DNA of 64,000 bases, taken from the NCBI RefSeq assembly GCF_016887565.1, contig NZ_CP069396.1, forward strand, positions 2,321,001 to 2,385,000, in the 5' to 3' direction. The DNA is from Archangium violaceum (GTDB lineage Bacteria; Myxococcota; Myxococcia; Myxococcales; Myxococcaceae). Positions 1 to 8,749 of this stretch are shown here, piece after piece. Both the position numbers and the translations under genes were made by a program. The first letter of the stretch is position 1. Every line of letters begins with the position of its first letter. The notes beneath the pieces were generated by a model, which was not told the DNA's origin, did not search any database, and was given only the letters and a program-made list of their open reading frames with translations.

Positions 1-1041
1 CTCCTCGTCGGCGCCGGTGTGGCGGGCGCGTCCATCATGAGCCGCTCCGTGGTGGGCCCGCTGCGCGAGCTCACCGACCTGGCCGCCCACATCGTCGAGT
101 CTGGCGATCTCACCCGCCCCATCCAGGTGAAGGGCAGTGACGAGGTGAGCCAGCTGGCTCGCTCCTTCGCGCAGATGGTGGATCGGCTGCGCGGGGTGAC
201 GCAGAACCTCCAGCAGGCCGCCGAGGCCCTCAACGGCGCCACCGAGCAGCTCAACAACTCCGCCGCCGACCAGTCGCAGACCGTGTCCCGTCAGGCCTCC
301 GCCCTTCAGGAGACGCAGGTCACCGCCCAGGAGATCCGCCAGACGAGTCTCCTGGCCGCCCAGAAGGCCGACTCGGTGCTCTCCGTGGCCGAGCGCGCCG
401 ACGAGCTGAGCCGCGCCGGCGAGGCCGCCCTGGAGCAGACGCTCGTGGGCCTCAACGACATCCGCACCCAGGTGCAGGAGATCGCCCAGAAGATCCTCGA
501 GCTGGGCGAGCGCACGGTGCAGATCGGCAGCATCACCCAGACGGTGAAGGACCTGGCCGACCAGTCCAACATGCTCGCGCTCAACGCCGCCATCGAGGCC
601 GTTCGCTCGGGCGAGCACGGCAAGGGCTTCGGCGTGGTGGCTCGCGAAATCCGCGCCCTGGCCGACCAGTCCATCGAGTCCACGGACCGCGTGCGCGAGC
701 TGCTGGACGATATCGGCAACTCGGTCGCCATGGCCGTGCGCATCACCGAGCGCGGCTCGCAGCGCATGGAGGCCGGCCTCGAGCAGGTCCGCACCTACGG
801 CAAGAACCTGCGCGAGCTGTCCTCCATCATCCAGGACAACGCCGCCGCCGTCCGGCAGATCGCCGCCGCCGTGGGCCAGCAGAACGTCGGCATCAACCAG
901 ATCACCACCGCCGTGAGCGACCTGTCCAAGATGATGGACGAGACCGTCTCCCGTATCGGCGCCACCGGTGAGGCCGCCACCACGCTGCAGATCATCGCCG
1001 ACCAGCTCAGCAGCGCGGTGAAGACCTACCGCGTGCAGTAG
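1..1041 (+). CDS. methyl-accepting chemotaxis protein, 5' end outside window
   Basis: The frame is open from base 1, so only the C-terminal 346 residues are present. They begin in the tail of a transmembrane helix, followed by a HAMP linker (about residues 15-65) and a long helical signalling domain. The conserved hairpin tip is visible at roughly residues 178-225, with a DLADQSNMLALNAAIEA core and a GKGFGVVAREIRALAD stretch. Such receptors sense ligands through a periplasmic or membrane domain and control CheA through CheW. The sensor part lies upstream and cannot be described. No che gene is adjacent in the window, so its pathway (flagella-independent motility or a developmental Che system) is unknown. 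A 10-bp hairpin follows the stop codon. Confidence 0.95.
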   Translation, partial: LLVGAGVAGASIMSRSVVGPLRELTDLAAHIVESGDLTRPIQVKGSDEVSQLARSFAQMVDRLRGVTQNLQQAAEALNGATEQLNNSAADQSQTVSRQASALQETQVTAQEIRQTSLLAAQKADSVLSVAERADELSRAGEAALEQTLVGLNDIRTQVQEIAQKILELGERTVQIGSITQTVKDLADQSNMLALNAAIEAVRSGEHGKGFGVVAREIRALADQSIESTDRVRELLDDIGNSVAMAVRITERGSQRMEAGLEQVRTYGKNLRELSSIIQDNAAAVRQIAAAVGQQNVGINQITTAVSDLSKMMDETVSRIGATGEAATTLQIIADQLSSAVKTYRVQ

Positions 1042-1062
1042 CCAGCGACTCTGGGAAGGACG

Positions 1063-1099
1063 AAGGGCCAGGAGAGGGGAGACCCTCGACCTGGCCCTT
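1063..1099 (+). terminator. hairpin terminator after the chemoreceptor gene
   Basis: AAGGGCCAGG at 1063-1072 pairs perfectly with CCTGGCCCTT at 1090-1099 and is followed by a short T-containing stretch (GTCGTTT). It sits 21 bases after the chemoreceptor stop. There is no long U tract, so termination strength is uncertain. Confidence 0.6.
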
Positions 1100-1122
1100 G
1101 TCGTTTCTGGGGGGCGCTGTGG

Positions 1123-1229
1123 CCGGGTTTGAACCCGGGGGGCGACTTACCCTCACCCCGACCCTCTCCCAGGGGGAGAGGGACTAACCTGGTGCTCCCT
1201 CTCCCTCTGGGAGAGGGCTGGGGTGAGGG
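1123..1229. repeat. composite palindromic repeat (REP-like), copy 1
   Basis: The element has two parts. The first is a palindrome CCGGGTTTGAACCCGG (1123-1138). The second is a large inverted repeat that starts with CCCTCACCCC (1150-1159), contains two internal hairpins built from CCCTCTCCC and GGGAGAGGG, and ends with GGGGTGAGGG (1220-1229). It fills the spacer between the converging chemoreceptor and clpA genes. Related copies are at 34068-34131 and 61531-61720. The family resembles intergenic REP elements and may also act as a bidirectional terminator here. Confidence 0.75.
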
Positions 1230-1239
1230 TCTGCTGTTT

Positions 1240-3546
1240 CTACGCCGCCGGAGCCGGCTGCGGCGCCGGGAGCGTCTTGAGCTTCAGGCCTTCTCCCTCC
1301 ACGTCGAAGCGCGCCACGCCGCCATCCTTCAGCTCGCCGAAGAGCAGTGCCTCGGCCAGCGGCTTCTTGAGCGTGTTGTCCACCAGCCGCGCCATGGGCC
1401 GCGCGCCGAAGGCCGGGTCGTACCCGTTCTCCGCCAGCCACGCCCGCGCCGCCGGCGTCAGCTCCAGCTTCACCCGCTTCTCGTCCAGCATCTTCTGGAG
1501 CAGGCCCACTTCCTTGTCCACCACCTTGAGGATGACCTCGGGCGGCAGACCGGAGAAGAGCACCCACCCGTCCAGCCGGTTGCGGAACTCGGGCGTGAAG
1601 GTGTTCTCGATCGCCTTCTTCGCGCGCAGGGCGTCCGCCGGCGCCTGCTTGTCGCCGAAGCCGATGGACTTGGTGCTCATCTCCCGCGCACCCGCGTTGG
1701 TCGTGAGGATGAGGATGATGTTGCGGAAGTCCGCCTTGCGGCCGTTGTTGTCCGTCAACGTCGCGTGGTCCATCACCTGGAGCAGGATGTTGAAGAGGTC
1801 CGGGTGGGCCTTTTCAATCTCGTCCAGCACCAGCACCGCGTAGGGGTGCTTGCGGATGGCGTCCGTGAGCAGACCGCCCTGGTCGAAGCCCACGTAGCCC
1901 GGAGGCGCGCCGATGAGCCGGCTCACCGTGTGCTTCTCCGAGTACTCGCTCATGTCGAAGCGCAGGAACTCCACGCCCAGCACCGAGGCGAGCTGCTTGG
2001 CCAGCTCCGTCTTGCCCACGCCCGTGGGGCCCGAGAAGAGGAAGCTGCCAATCGGCTTCTCCGGCGCCCGCAGGCCGCTGCGCGCCAGCTTGATGGCGTC
2101 CACCACCGACTTGATGGCCGACTCCTGCCCGAAGATGACCTTGTTGAGCTCGGGCTCCAGGTTCTTGAGCTGCACGCCCTCGCTGGCGGACACGCTCTTG
2201 GCCGGAATCTTCGCCATCTTCGAGATGACGTTCTCCACGTCCGCCACCGTCACCTGGCCGGTGCGCTTGCCCTCGGGCTTGAGCCGCTCGGCCGCGCCCG
2301 TCTCGTCGATGACGTCGATGGCCTTGTCCGGCAGGAAGCGGTCGTTGATGTGCTTGGCGCTCAGCTCCGCAGCCGCCCGGATGGCCTCCGCGACGTACTT
2401 CACCCCGTGGTGGTCCTCGTAGCGGCTCTTCAGCCCCTCGAGGATGAGGATGGTGTCCTCCACCGACGGCTCGCCCACCTCTATCTTCTGGAAGCGCCGC
2501 GACAGGGCCCGGTCGCGCTCGAAGGACGCCTTGAACTCCTGGTACGTCGTCGAGCCGATGCAGCGCAGCCGTCCGCTGGCCAGCGCGGGCTTGAGCAGGT
2601 TGGACGCGTCCATGGAGCCGCCGCTGGTGGCTCCCGCACCGACGATGGTGTGGATTTCGTCGATGAAGAGGATGGCGTCCGGGTGCTCCTGCAGCGCCTT
2701 GAGCACGCCCTTGAGGCGCTCCTCGAACTGCCCGCGGAACTTGGTGCCCGCCAGCAGCGCGCCCATGTCCAGCGAGAAGATGACCGAGTTCTTCAGCGCC
2801 TCGGGCACCTTGCCCTCGTGGATGTGCAGCGCGAGGCCCTCGGCGATGGCCGTCTTGCCCACGCCCGTCTCGCCCACGTAGAGCGGGTTGTTCTTCCGGC
2901 GCCGGCAGAGCACCTGGATGGTGCGCTCCAGCTCCTTCTCGCGCCCGATGAGCGGGTCGATCCGGCCCTGCTTCGCCTCCTCGTTGAGGTTGGTGGTGTA
3001 GGCCTCCAGCGGGCTCTTGCGTGGAGACTCCCCCTCCTCGTCGTCACCGGCGGGCGCGCTGCCGCGCGGCGCGCTCTCCGCCTCGCCCTCGTCGGAGGAC
3101 TCGTCCTTGGAGAGGCCGTGGGAGATGTAGTTGAGCAGATCCAACCGGGTGACACCCTCCTGCTGGAGCAGGTAGAGGGCATGGCTCTCCTCCTCGCGGA
3201 AGAGGGACACGAGGATGTCGCCGCCGTCGATGAACTTCTGCTCGGCGGACAGGGCGTGCATGGCGGCGCGGTGCAGCACCCGCTCCACGCCGATGGTCTG
3301 CTGCGGCTCGGCCTCCACCCCCTCGGGCAGACGCTCGACGGTCTCCTCCAGGAATGCCTCCAGGCGTTCCTGCAGCCGCTTGACGTTGGCGCCGCAGCCC
3401 TTGAGCACTTCCCGGGTGCGTGCCTCCTTGGTGAGCGCGAGCAGCAGGTGCTCGAGCGTCAGGTACTCGTGCCGCATCCGCCGCGCCTCTTCGAGCGCGC
3501 TGCGGAAGCTGGCCTGCAACTCCTTGGCAATCAGCGGTCCTGCCAC
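1240..3546 (-). CDS. clpA: ATP-dependent Clp protease ATP-binding subunit ClpA
   Basis: ClpA is the hexameric AAA+ unfoldase that feeds substrates, including ClpS-delivered N-degron proteins, to ClpP in the cytoplasm. The 768-residue product has the N-terminal Clp_N repeats, a linker of charged residues at about 140-175, a first AAA module with the GETGVGKTAIAEGLA Walker A and LFIDEIHTIVGAG Walker B, and a second module with GPTGVGKTELAKQLA and VLDEIEKAHPD. There is no long middle domain, so it is ClpA rather than ClpB or ClpC. The GTG at 3546 is preferred: it lies 4 bases after the clpS stop behind a GGAAGG ribosome site and starts at AGPLIAKEL, the usual family N-terminus. A longer reading from 3594 would overlap clpS. 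It is almost certainly co-transcribed with clpS. Confidence 0.97.
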   Translation of the reverse strand: MAGPLIAKELQASFRSALEEARRMRHEYLTLEHLLLALTKEARTREVLKGCGANVKRLQERLEAFLEETVERLPEGVEAEPQQTIGVERVLHRAAMHALSAEQKFIDGGDILVSLFREEESHALYLLQQEGVTRLDLLNYISHGLSKDESSDEGEAESAPRGSAPAGDDEEGESPRKSPLEAYTTNLNEEAKQGRIDPLIGREKELERTIQVLCRRRKNNPLYVGETGVGKTAIAEGLALHIHEGKVPEALKNSVIFSLDMGALLAGTKFRGQFEERLKGVLKALQEHPDAILFIDEIHTIVGAGATSGGSMDASNLLKPALASGRLRCIGSTTYQEFKASFERDRALSRRFQKIEVGEPSVEDTILILEGLKSRYEDHHGVKYVAEAIRAAAELSAKHINDRFLPDKAIDVIDETGAAERLKPEGKRTGQVTVADVENVISKMAKIPAKSVSASEGVQLKNLEPELNKVIFGQESAIKSVVDAIKLARSGLRAPEKPIGSFLFSGPTGVGKTELAKQLASVLGVEFLRFDMSEYSEKHTVSRLIGAPPGYVGFDQGGLLTDAIRKHPYAVLVLDEIEKAHPDLFNILLQVMDHATLTDNNGRKADFRNIILILTTNAGAREMSTKSIGFGDKQAPADALRAKKAIENTFTPEFRNRLDGWVLFSGLPPEVILKVVDKEVGLLQKMLDEKRVKLELTPAARAWLAENGYDPAFGARPMARLVDNTLKKPLAEALLFGELKDGGVARFDVEGEGLKLKTLPAPQPAPAA

Positions 3547-3550
3547 GATT

Positions 3551-3877
3551 TCAACCTTCCTCTGGTTCCATCGAGAGGCGCAGCGGGAAGCCATTCTCCC
3601 GCGCCGCCGCCTCCACGGTCCTGATCTTCGTCTCGGCGACCTCGAACGTATAAACGCCAGCTACGCCGACTCCGTTGTAATGGACGTGCAGCATGATCTG
3701 CACGGCATCCGTCTCGGACTTGTGGAAGATCTCCTTCAACACCGCGACCACGAACTCCCGCGTCGTGTAGTTGTCGTTGTGCAGGAGCACCTTGTACAGG
3801 GTGGGCCGCTTGAGCTTCTTCTGCGGTACCGTCTCCGTGACGACGTTGGAATCCGGATCGGACTTCTCTCGGGACAT
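3551..3877 (-). CDS. clpS: ATP-dependent Clp protease adaptor ClpS
   Basis: This 108-residue adaptor recognises N-terminal destabilising residues and hands substrates to ClpA. After a disordered N-terminus of about 25 residues it shows the signature YKVLLHNDNYTTREFVV, with the Asn-Asp of the peptide pocket, and the HYNGVGVAGVYTFEVAETK strand region. A good ribosome site (GAGGGAG) precedes the ATG. The gene lies 9 bases downstream of an acyltransferase gene and 4 bases upstream of clpA, giving the common clpS-clpA operon. Confidence 0.97.
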   Translation of the reverse strand: MSREKSDPDSNVVTETVPQKKLKRPTLYKVLLHNDNYTTREFVVAVLKEIFHKSETDAVQIMLHVHYNGVGVAGVYTFEVAETKIRTVEAAARENGFPLRLSMEPEEG

Positions 3878-3886
3878 GGTCTCCCT

Positions 3887-5065
3887 CTAACGAGTAGGGG
3901 GCACCAACGGCCCCCGCTTGAATCCTGTTTCAGCTCGCCACCGGGGCAGGCCAGCCAGCACGGCCGCCCGTTCGTGCTCCAGGAAGGAGCGTACCGCCCG
4001 GTCGACCCCCGGGTGGAATAGCAAGTGAGCGCTGAAAGTGGGTTGGGGCTCGAAGCCGCGGGTGAGCTTGTGCTCCCCACCCGAGCCCGGCTCGAAGCGC
4101 TCCAGCCCCCGGGCGATGGCCTCGGCCACCGGGTGGTAGAGGCAGGCGTTGAAGTGGAGGAAGGGGTGCTCCTCGAAGCAGCCCCAGTACCGGCCGTACA
4201 GCGCCCGGGGCCCCATCAGGTTGAAGGCCCCGGCCACCAGGCGTCCGTCCCGGCGGACCTCCACCACCTCGCAGGCCTGGCGGAAGGTGGACAGCATCCG
4301 CGCGAAGAAGCCTGGGGTGAGGAGGCGCCGGCCCCAGGGGTACTTGTCCACCGTGGAGACGTAGAGGCGGTGCAGGTCGACGGGGTCCACCCCGGCCAGC
4401 GCCTCGCCGCGCAGGGTGCGCAGGGTGAGACCCTGGGCGGCCGGGGCGCGCAGCTCGCGGCGGATTTGATGGCGCCGGTGGCTGTGGAAGCGGGCGAGGA
4501 AATCCTCGAAGGAGCCGTAGCCGGCGTTGCGCCACTGATACTGGACGCTCAGACGCACCGCGTAGCCGGCGGCCTCCAGGGCGGTGGCCTCGGCCTCGGT
4601 GGGGAAGTGGACGTGGACGCTGGAGAAGCCCTCGGCGTGGGCGTACTCCAGGGCGGCGCGGGCGAGCTCCTGCTCCCGGGCGGCCCGCTCCTCGCCCGGA
4701 GCCACCAGCAGGCGGCGTCCGGTGACGGGGGTGAAGGGCACGGCCAGCACCAGCTTCGGGTAGTAGCGCACCCCGAGCCGCTCGGCGGCGGTGGCCCAGG
4801 CCCCATCGGCGACGAACTCACCGTGGCTGTCGTCCTTGAGGTACGCGGGGGCCGCCGCCACCAGCCGGGAGCCCCGCCACAGGGTGAGGTGGCGCGGGTG
4901 CCAGCCGACATGGGGGCCGACGCTGCCGCTCTCTTCCAACGCCGCGAGGAAGGCCCACTCCAGGAAGGGCCGGGCCGCGTCGTCGAGCAGCGCGTCCCAG
5001 GCCCCTTGGGGCACCTCGGTGATGGCGCGATGGAGGCGCAGGGTGGGCGGCAGCGGGTCGGACAT
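3887..5065 (-). CDS. COG3146/DUF482 family GNAT-like N-acyltransferase
   Basis: The 392-residue protein matches the DUF482/COG3146 family, predicted two-lobed acyltransferases related to FemAB/GNAT proteins. Supporting stretches are the N-terminal DALLDDAARPFLEWAFLAAL segment, the PAYLKDDSHGEFVAD region, YYPKLVLAVPFTPVTGRRLL, and RHQIRRELRAPAA followed by ALYGRYWG and a LTRGFEP ending, all in the family's order and length. The substrate is not known; members have been proposed to act on amino groups of peptidoglycan or peptides, which I cannot verify. It precedes clpS by 9 bases, so it may share the clpSA transcript. Confidence 0.85.
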   Translation of the reverse strand: MSDPLPPTLRLHRAITEVPQGAWDALLDDAARPFLEWAFLAALEESGSVGPHVGWHPRHLTLWRGSRLVAAAPAYLKDDSHGEFVADGAWATAAERLGVRYYPKLVLAVPFTPVTGRRLLVAPGEERAAREQELARAALEYAHAEGFSSVHVHFPTEAEATALEAAGYAVRLSVQYQWRNAGYGSFEDFLARFHSHRRHQIRRELRAPAAQGLTLRTLRGEALAGVDPVDLHRLYVSTVDKYPWGRRLLTPGFFARMLSTFRQACEVVEVRRDGRLVAGAFNLMGPRALYGRYWGCFEEHPFLHFNACLYHPVAEAIARGLERFEPGSGGEHKLTRGFEPQPTFSAHLLFHPGVDRAVRSFLEHERAAVLAGLPRWRAETGFKRGPLVPPTR

Positions 5066-5127
5066 CGTCGGGCGGTGTCAGCCTATAACGGCCCGACCGT
5101 GGACCCGCCAGCCCGCCCGGTCCGCGC

Positions 5128-5568
5128 CTAGCGTCCCCGGGTGAGCTCGGCGGCCAGGAATCCGCCCACCTCGGCCAGCCCGGCCCGCGCGCGCTCCCGG
5201 CCATCGGGGGACTCCATCACCCGGCGGGCCGCCTCGCTGGCGGTGCCGGCCTCCAGATCCGCCAGCACCAGGAAGGCGCTCCACCCGGGGGTGAGCTCCG
5301 CCACCCGTCCGGGGCGCATAGGCCTGTCCCTGAGCGTGGTGGCCACCTTCTCCACGAGCGCCTCGTCATCGAGCCGCTTGGACTTGCCCCGCATGGCCAG
5401 CCACGCCTCCTCCAGCAGCGAGCTCCACAGCCGGCCCTGGAGGGCGGAGGCGAGCCGCTGCGAGGCCTCCTCCTCGTCGATGTGGTGGGCGCGCGAGTAG
5501 GTGGGCACGAGCTTGGCCACCACGACGGAGCGCGTGGCGAGGTGGGCGAGCCGGGGAGGGTAGGCCAT
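5128..5568 (-). CDS. hypothetical protein downstream of a DUF2378 gene
   Basis: I do not recognise this 146-residue protein. It is soluble, helical and charged, has no signal peptide or membrane segment, and contains a basic N-terminal third (several Arg and His around YSRAHHIDEEEA) and an acidic middle. The start at 5568 is chosen because it follows an AAGG ribosome site 10 bases after the DUF2378 stop; the open frame continues upstream into that gene but there it is only a shadow. The close spacing suggests co-transcription and a functional link with the DUF2378 protein. Confidence 0.7.
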   Translation of the reverse strand: MAYPPRLAHLATRSVVVAKLVPTYSRAHHIDEEEASQRLASALQGRLWSSLLEEAWLAMRGKSKRLDDEALVEKVATTLRDRPMRPGRVAELTPGWSAFLVLADLEAGTASEAARRVMESPDGRERARAGLAEVGGFLAAELTRGR

Positions 5569-5578
5569 GGAGTGCCTT

Positions 5579-6148
5579 CTACCAGCGAATGAGGAGGCGG
5601 AAGCCCTGAGGGGAACGGTCCTCGACGGTGACGAGCGGCTGCGCGTGGGCCCGCTCCAGGGCGACCTCCAGCGCACCGGCGATGAACTCCGGGCGGTTGT
5701 GGATGTCCAGGATGGTGACACGCCGGGCGCGCTCGCCCACGGACACCATCTGCACCTCCAGGTCCTGCCGCCCCATCATCGCCAGGTAGCGCGGCAGCCG
5801 CTCCACCACGCGCGCCGGGCCAATCATGGGCAGCGCCACGGCGGCCACCCGGCCCACCAGCGTCTCCGCGAAGCCCGTGGTCAGCTTGCGGCCGAGCAAC
5901 CGGTAGGCGTCCGCGTCTCCGAGCTCCCCACAGACCAGGTCCCTGGCCAGCGCGACGCACCGCTTCCAGACCTGGAGCGGGTAGTCGACCTCGGGACACC
6001 GTGGGTCGTAGCCCTCCGTCTCCAGCGCTCGGGCGAGCTGGCTGTTGGGCTCCAGCCCCCGGACGAACAGCCCTTCGAACACGCTCGAGGGGATGCGGGG
6101 CTGTGCGACGGGGCTGGGTGTCCTCGCCGGCAGACTCGGACTTTCCAT
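5579..6148 (-). CDS. DUF2378 family protein (Myxococcales-restricted)
   Basis: The 189-residue product has the layout of the DUF2378 (TIGR02265) paralogous family known from myxobacteria: SVFEGLFVRGLE near the N-terminus, a GYDPRCPEVDYPLQVW segment, an ADAYRLLGRKLTTGFAETLVGR helix, and a GPARVVERLPRYLAMMGR segment before the final beta-rich third. The function of the family is unknown. The ATG at 6148 has a GGGGAGA ribosome site; an ATG-proximal extension to 6250 lacks one. It heads a minus-strand run that continues through an unknown gene and the acyltransferase to clpSA. Confidence 0.75.
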   Translation of the reverse strand: MESPSLPARTPSPVAQPRIPSSVFEGLFVRGLEPNSQLARALETEGYDPRCPEVDYPLQVWKRCVALARDLVCGELGDADAYRLLGRKLTTGFAETLVGRVAAVALPMIGPARVVERLPRYLAMMGRQDLEVQMVSVGERARRVTILDIHNRPEFIAGALEVALERAHAQPLVTVEDRSPQGFRLLIRW

Positions 6149-6204
6149 GGGACATCTCCCCGGTTGGGGGTCCAACCGTTCTCTCAGCTTATCATGGCGT
6201 GAAA

Positions 6205-6239
6205 GACAATCGCTGAAGTCGGGTAAAAATCTGATTGTC
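6205..6239. promoter_or_regulatory. inverted repeat in a divergent intergenic region
   Basis: GACAATC (6205-6211) and GATTGTC (6233-6239) form perfect 7-base inverted arms separated by 21 bases of unusually AT-rich sequence. The pair lies between the divergent DUF2378 and Nfu genes, where both promoters must be. The spacing (two helical turns plus) would suit a dimeric regulator or looping, but this is inference. Confidence 0.35.
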
Positions 6240-6334
6240 CGATAGAGCAACTCGCAGGGGGAGCATTCCCCCGTGCTCGTGGTTGCCAGGGGAGGGCTGG
6301 CGGCTTAGAGGAAGGGCACAGGAGAGATTTCCAC

Positions 6335-6904
6335 ATGTCGGTGAACATCCAACTCGAGTGGACGCCCAACCCCAGCACGTTGAAGTACGTAGTGGACCGG
6401 AGGCTCGTGTCGTCCGGGGCGGTGAACGTCACGAGCAAGGAGGCGGCGGAGGAGAAGTCGCCGCTGGCGCTCAAGCTCATGGGCATCCAGGGTGTGACGG
6501 CGGTGATGGTGGGCAGCAACTTCGTCACCGTCACCAAGGGCGATCAGGGTGAGTGGGACGAGCTGAACGACGCGGTGATGGCGACGCTGGACGAGCACCT
6601 GGGAGCGGGGCTGCCGGCGGTGAACGAGGACGTGCTGGCGGCGGCGCGCGCGGCGGCGGCGGCGGGAGGAGGCGGAGGCTCGGTGGAGACGCGCATCCAG
6701 GAGATCCTGGATGGGGAGATCCGCCCGGCGGTGGCGCAGGACGGCGGGGACATCACCCTGGACCGTTTCGAGGACGGAATCGTCTACCTGCACATGAAGG
6801 GCTCGTGCGCGGGCTGCCCCTCGTCCACGGCGACCTTGAAGATGGGCATCGAGTCGCGCCTGCGTGAGCTCGTCCCCGAGGTCACCGAGGTGGTGTCCGT
6901 CTGA
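6335..6904 (+). CDS. Nfu-type iron-sulfur cluster carrier (NifU N- and C-domain protein)
   Basis: The protein delivers assembled Fe-S clusters to client apoproteins in the cytoplasm. Residues 1-95 form the Nfu N-terminal domain (QLEWTPNPSTLKYVVDR near the start), a 20-residue Ala/Gly linker follows, and residues 120-189 are the NifU C-terminal domain with the cluster-binding pair Cys158 and Cys161 in GSCAGCPSST. Length (189) is normal for the class. It is monocistronic or leads into the methyltransferase gene 38 bases downstream. No isc or suf genes are present nearby. Confidence 0.93.
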   Translation: MSVNIQLEWTPNPSTLKYVVDRRLVSSGAVNVTSKEAAEEKSPLALKLMGIQGVTAVMVGSNFVTVTKGDQGEWDELNDAVMATLDEHLGAGLPAVNEDVLAAARAAAAAGGGGGSVETRIQEILDGEIRPAVAQDGGDITLDRFEDGIVYLHMKGSCAGCPSSTATLKMGIESRLRELVPEVTEVVSV

Positions 6905-6942
6905 GGCGGCAAGTCAAAGGCCAACAGGTCCGGCGGGAGCTG

Positions 6943-7761
6943 TTGCCGGACCAGTCCAAGGAGCTCCTGCGCGAGCTGCACCTGCTCACGCGCGAGGGGA
7001 ACCTCAACGCGGACGCCTTGCGCAAGCTCAAGCAGGTGAACCACCTGGTGGGCCTGCTCAAGCCGGCGATGGAGGACGTGCAGACGAGGCACGGGGCGCC
7101 GGTGGTGGTGGACGCGGGCAGCGGCAACGCGTACCTGGGGTTCATCCTGTACGAGGTGTTCCTCAAGGACGCCGAGGCGGGCACGTTGCTGAACGTCGAG
7201 GGGCGGCCGGAGCTGACGCAGCGGGCGAAGGAGCGGGCCGGGCGGCTGGGCTTCGGGCGGATGGAGTTCCAGACGGCGCACCTGGAGACGGCGCAGTGGC
7301 CGGAGCGCATCCACCTGCTCACCGCGCTGCACGCGTGCGACACGGCGACGGACGACGCGCTGGCGGTGGCCATCCAGAAGGGCTCGGACCACGTGGCGGT
7401 GGTGCCGTGCTGCCAGGCGGAGGTGGCCACGCAGCTCAAGGAGAGCCGGCAGGCGGTGGACCCGACGCTGGCGCTGCTCTACCAGCACGCGTGGCACCGG
7501 CGCGAGTTCGGCAGCCACCTCACCAACGTCATCCGCGCGCTGACGCTGGAGGCCTTCGGCTACCAGGTGACGGTGACGGAGCTGACGGGCTGGGAGCACT
7601 CGCTGAAGAACGAGCTGATTCTGGGCCGGCGGGTGCACAAGGAGAACCGGCAGGCGCGCGCGAAGCTGGAGTCGTTGCTGGGCTCCTTCGGGGTGCGGCC
7701 CAAGCTGACGCGGATGTTGGGAGTGGAGCCCGCGCCGCGCACGGCGCCCACCGCTGGCTGA
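6943..7761 (+). CDS. class I SAM-dependent methyltransferase (Methyltransf_32-like)
   Basis: The 272-residue protein has a Rossmann SAM-binding motif VVVDAGSGNAYLGFILYE (about residues 51-70), an acidic ribose-binding strand end (LNVEGRPEL), LLTALHACDTATDDAL and VAVVPCCQAE. The His-Ala-Cys-Asp and Pro-Cys-Cys-Gln motifs are typical of the METTL25/GSTCD-like methyltransferase family, whose bacterial substrate is unknown. The start is a TTG at 6943; no ATG or GTG is available in frame downstream of the Nfu stop, and a GGGAG lies just upstream. It probably shares a transcript with the Nfu gene. Confidence 0.85.
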   Translation: MPDQSKELLRELHLLTREGNLNADALRKLKQVNHLVGLLKPAMEDVQTRHGAPVVVDAGSGNAYLGFILYEVFLKDAEAGTLLNVEGRPELTQRAKERAGRLGFGRMEFQTAHLETAQWPERIHLLTALHACDTATDDALAVAIQKGSDHVAVVPCCQAEVATQLKESRQAVDPTLALLYQHAWHRREFGSHLTNVIRALTLEAFGYQVTVTELTGWEHSLKNELILGRRVHKENRQARAKLESLLGSFGVRPKLTRMLGVEPAPRTAPTAG

Positions 7762-7885
7762 GCACCTGGGAATCCCCCACCTGGATGAACTGTGCCCGGG
7801 CGGGCCAGGTCGCGGCGCGTGACTGCGGGTGACGTGTGAAATAGTGTGGGGGACCAGACTTCTGCCGTCACCTGGAGCCCTCCCC

Positions 7886-8737
7886 ATGCAATGGTTGTCG
7901 TCCATCCCGCCGCTGCCGCTGATGCTCGTGCGCGGTGTCCTCATCGTGGTGGCGCTGGGCGCGCTGCTGTTCGCCTGCGCCCTGGTGGTGCAGTACTTCG
8001 TGCACCGTCACTGGTTCCGCTCCTACGGCCGTGCCCGCGAGCTGCTGTACCAGGGCGGGAGCGTTCTGGCGGAGGCGTGCTTCCGGGACGTGGCCCGGGT
8101 GTCGTATGGCTTCCGTCGCACGGTGGCACTCTCGGGAGTGGCCGTCTGCCGCCTCAAACAGGGCGCGTACGCCGAGGCCGCGGCCATCCTGGAGCCGCTC
8201 ACGCGGCAGCCGCTGCCGCGCTCGCTGTGGTTGGACGAGCTCGCCCTGTACGGGCACCTCGCGTTGTGCCTGGCCATGCTGGGAGAGACCCGGCGGGCCT
8301 CGCGCCTCATCCACGAGGCCTGCCGCCGCTTCAATGGAATGCCCACCTTCCTGGTGATGCCCTGGGTCGCCATTCTCTGCCGGGATGGGCACCTGGGCGC
8401 GGCGTTGAAGTGGTTGGACGAGAGCTGGCCGCTGGTGGTGAAGGATGGCCTGGCGTGCGACCGGATCCGGCTGCTCCGCGCCTACGCGCAGAGCAAGGTG
8501 GACCCCGAGCGCCATGCCGCTTCCATCATCTTGACGCTGTACGGGCTCGCCCCGTTCCCGAAGGTGGAAATGGAGTTCTTCCGGGAGCACTGGCCGGTGT
8601 TCGCGGATTTCCTGCAGCGGGGCCAGGACCTCGTGGCCGACCGCGAGCAGGCACGGGCCCGGAGACAGGCGGAGCAAGACGCGGCGTGGGCGGCGCGTGC
8701 GCGGCCGCCGGTACCGGAGGATGAGTCGTCCGGGTGA
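7886..8737 (+). CDS. membrane-anchored TPR-like protein, unknown function
   Basis: The 283-residue protein has one strong N-terminal membrane segment (about residues 10-38, LMLVRGVLIVVALGALLFAC) and then a soluble helical domain with repeated Ala/Leu-rich helix pairs reminiscent of tetratricopeptide repeats (for example GVAVCRLKQGAYAEAAAILEPL). The C-terminus is a charged coil rich in Arg, Glu and Ala. The ATG at 7886 has a CTGGAG ribosome site 8 bases upstream. I do not recognise a family; a scaffold or membrane-tethered adaptor is the most one can infer. Confidence 0.75.
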   Translation: MQWLSSIPPLPLMLVRGVLIVVALGALLFACALVVQYFVHRHWFRSYGRARELLYQGGSVLAEACFRDVARVSYGFRRTVALSGVAVCRLKQGAYAEAAAILEPLTRQPLPRSLWLDELALYGHLALCLAMLGETRRASRLIHEACRRFNGMPTFLVMPWVAILCRDGHLGAALKWLDESWPLVVKDGLACDRIRLLRAYAQSKVDPERHAASIILTLYGLAPFPKVEMEFFREHWPVFADFLQRGQDLVADREQARARRQAEQDAAWAARARPPVPEDESSG

Positions 8738-8749
8738 GACGCGCCCGGA

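Noticed and set aside
1123-1138. T-arm-like hairpin CCGGG-TTTGAAC-CCGGG
   Set aside because: No acceptor stem, D arm or anticodon arm is found around it and the invariant C56 is missing. The similar palindrome at 34068 is also not part of a tRNA. Treated as part of the repeat.
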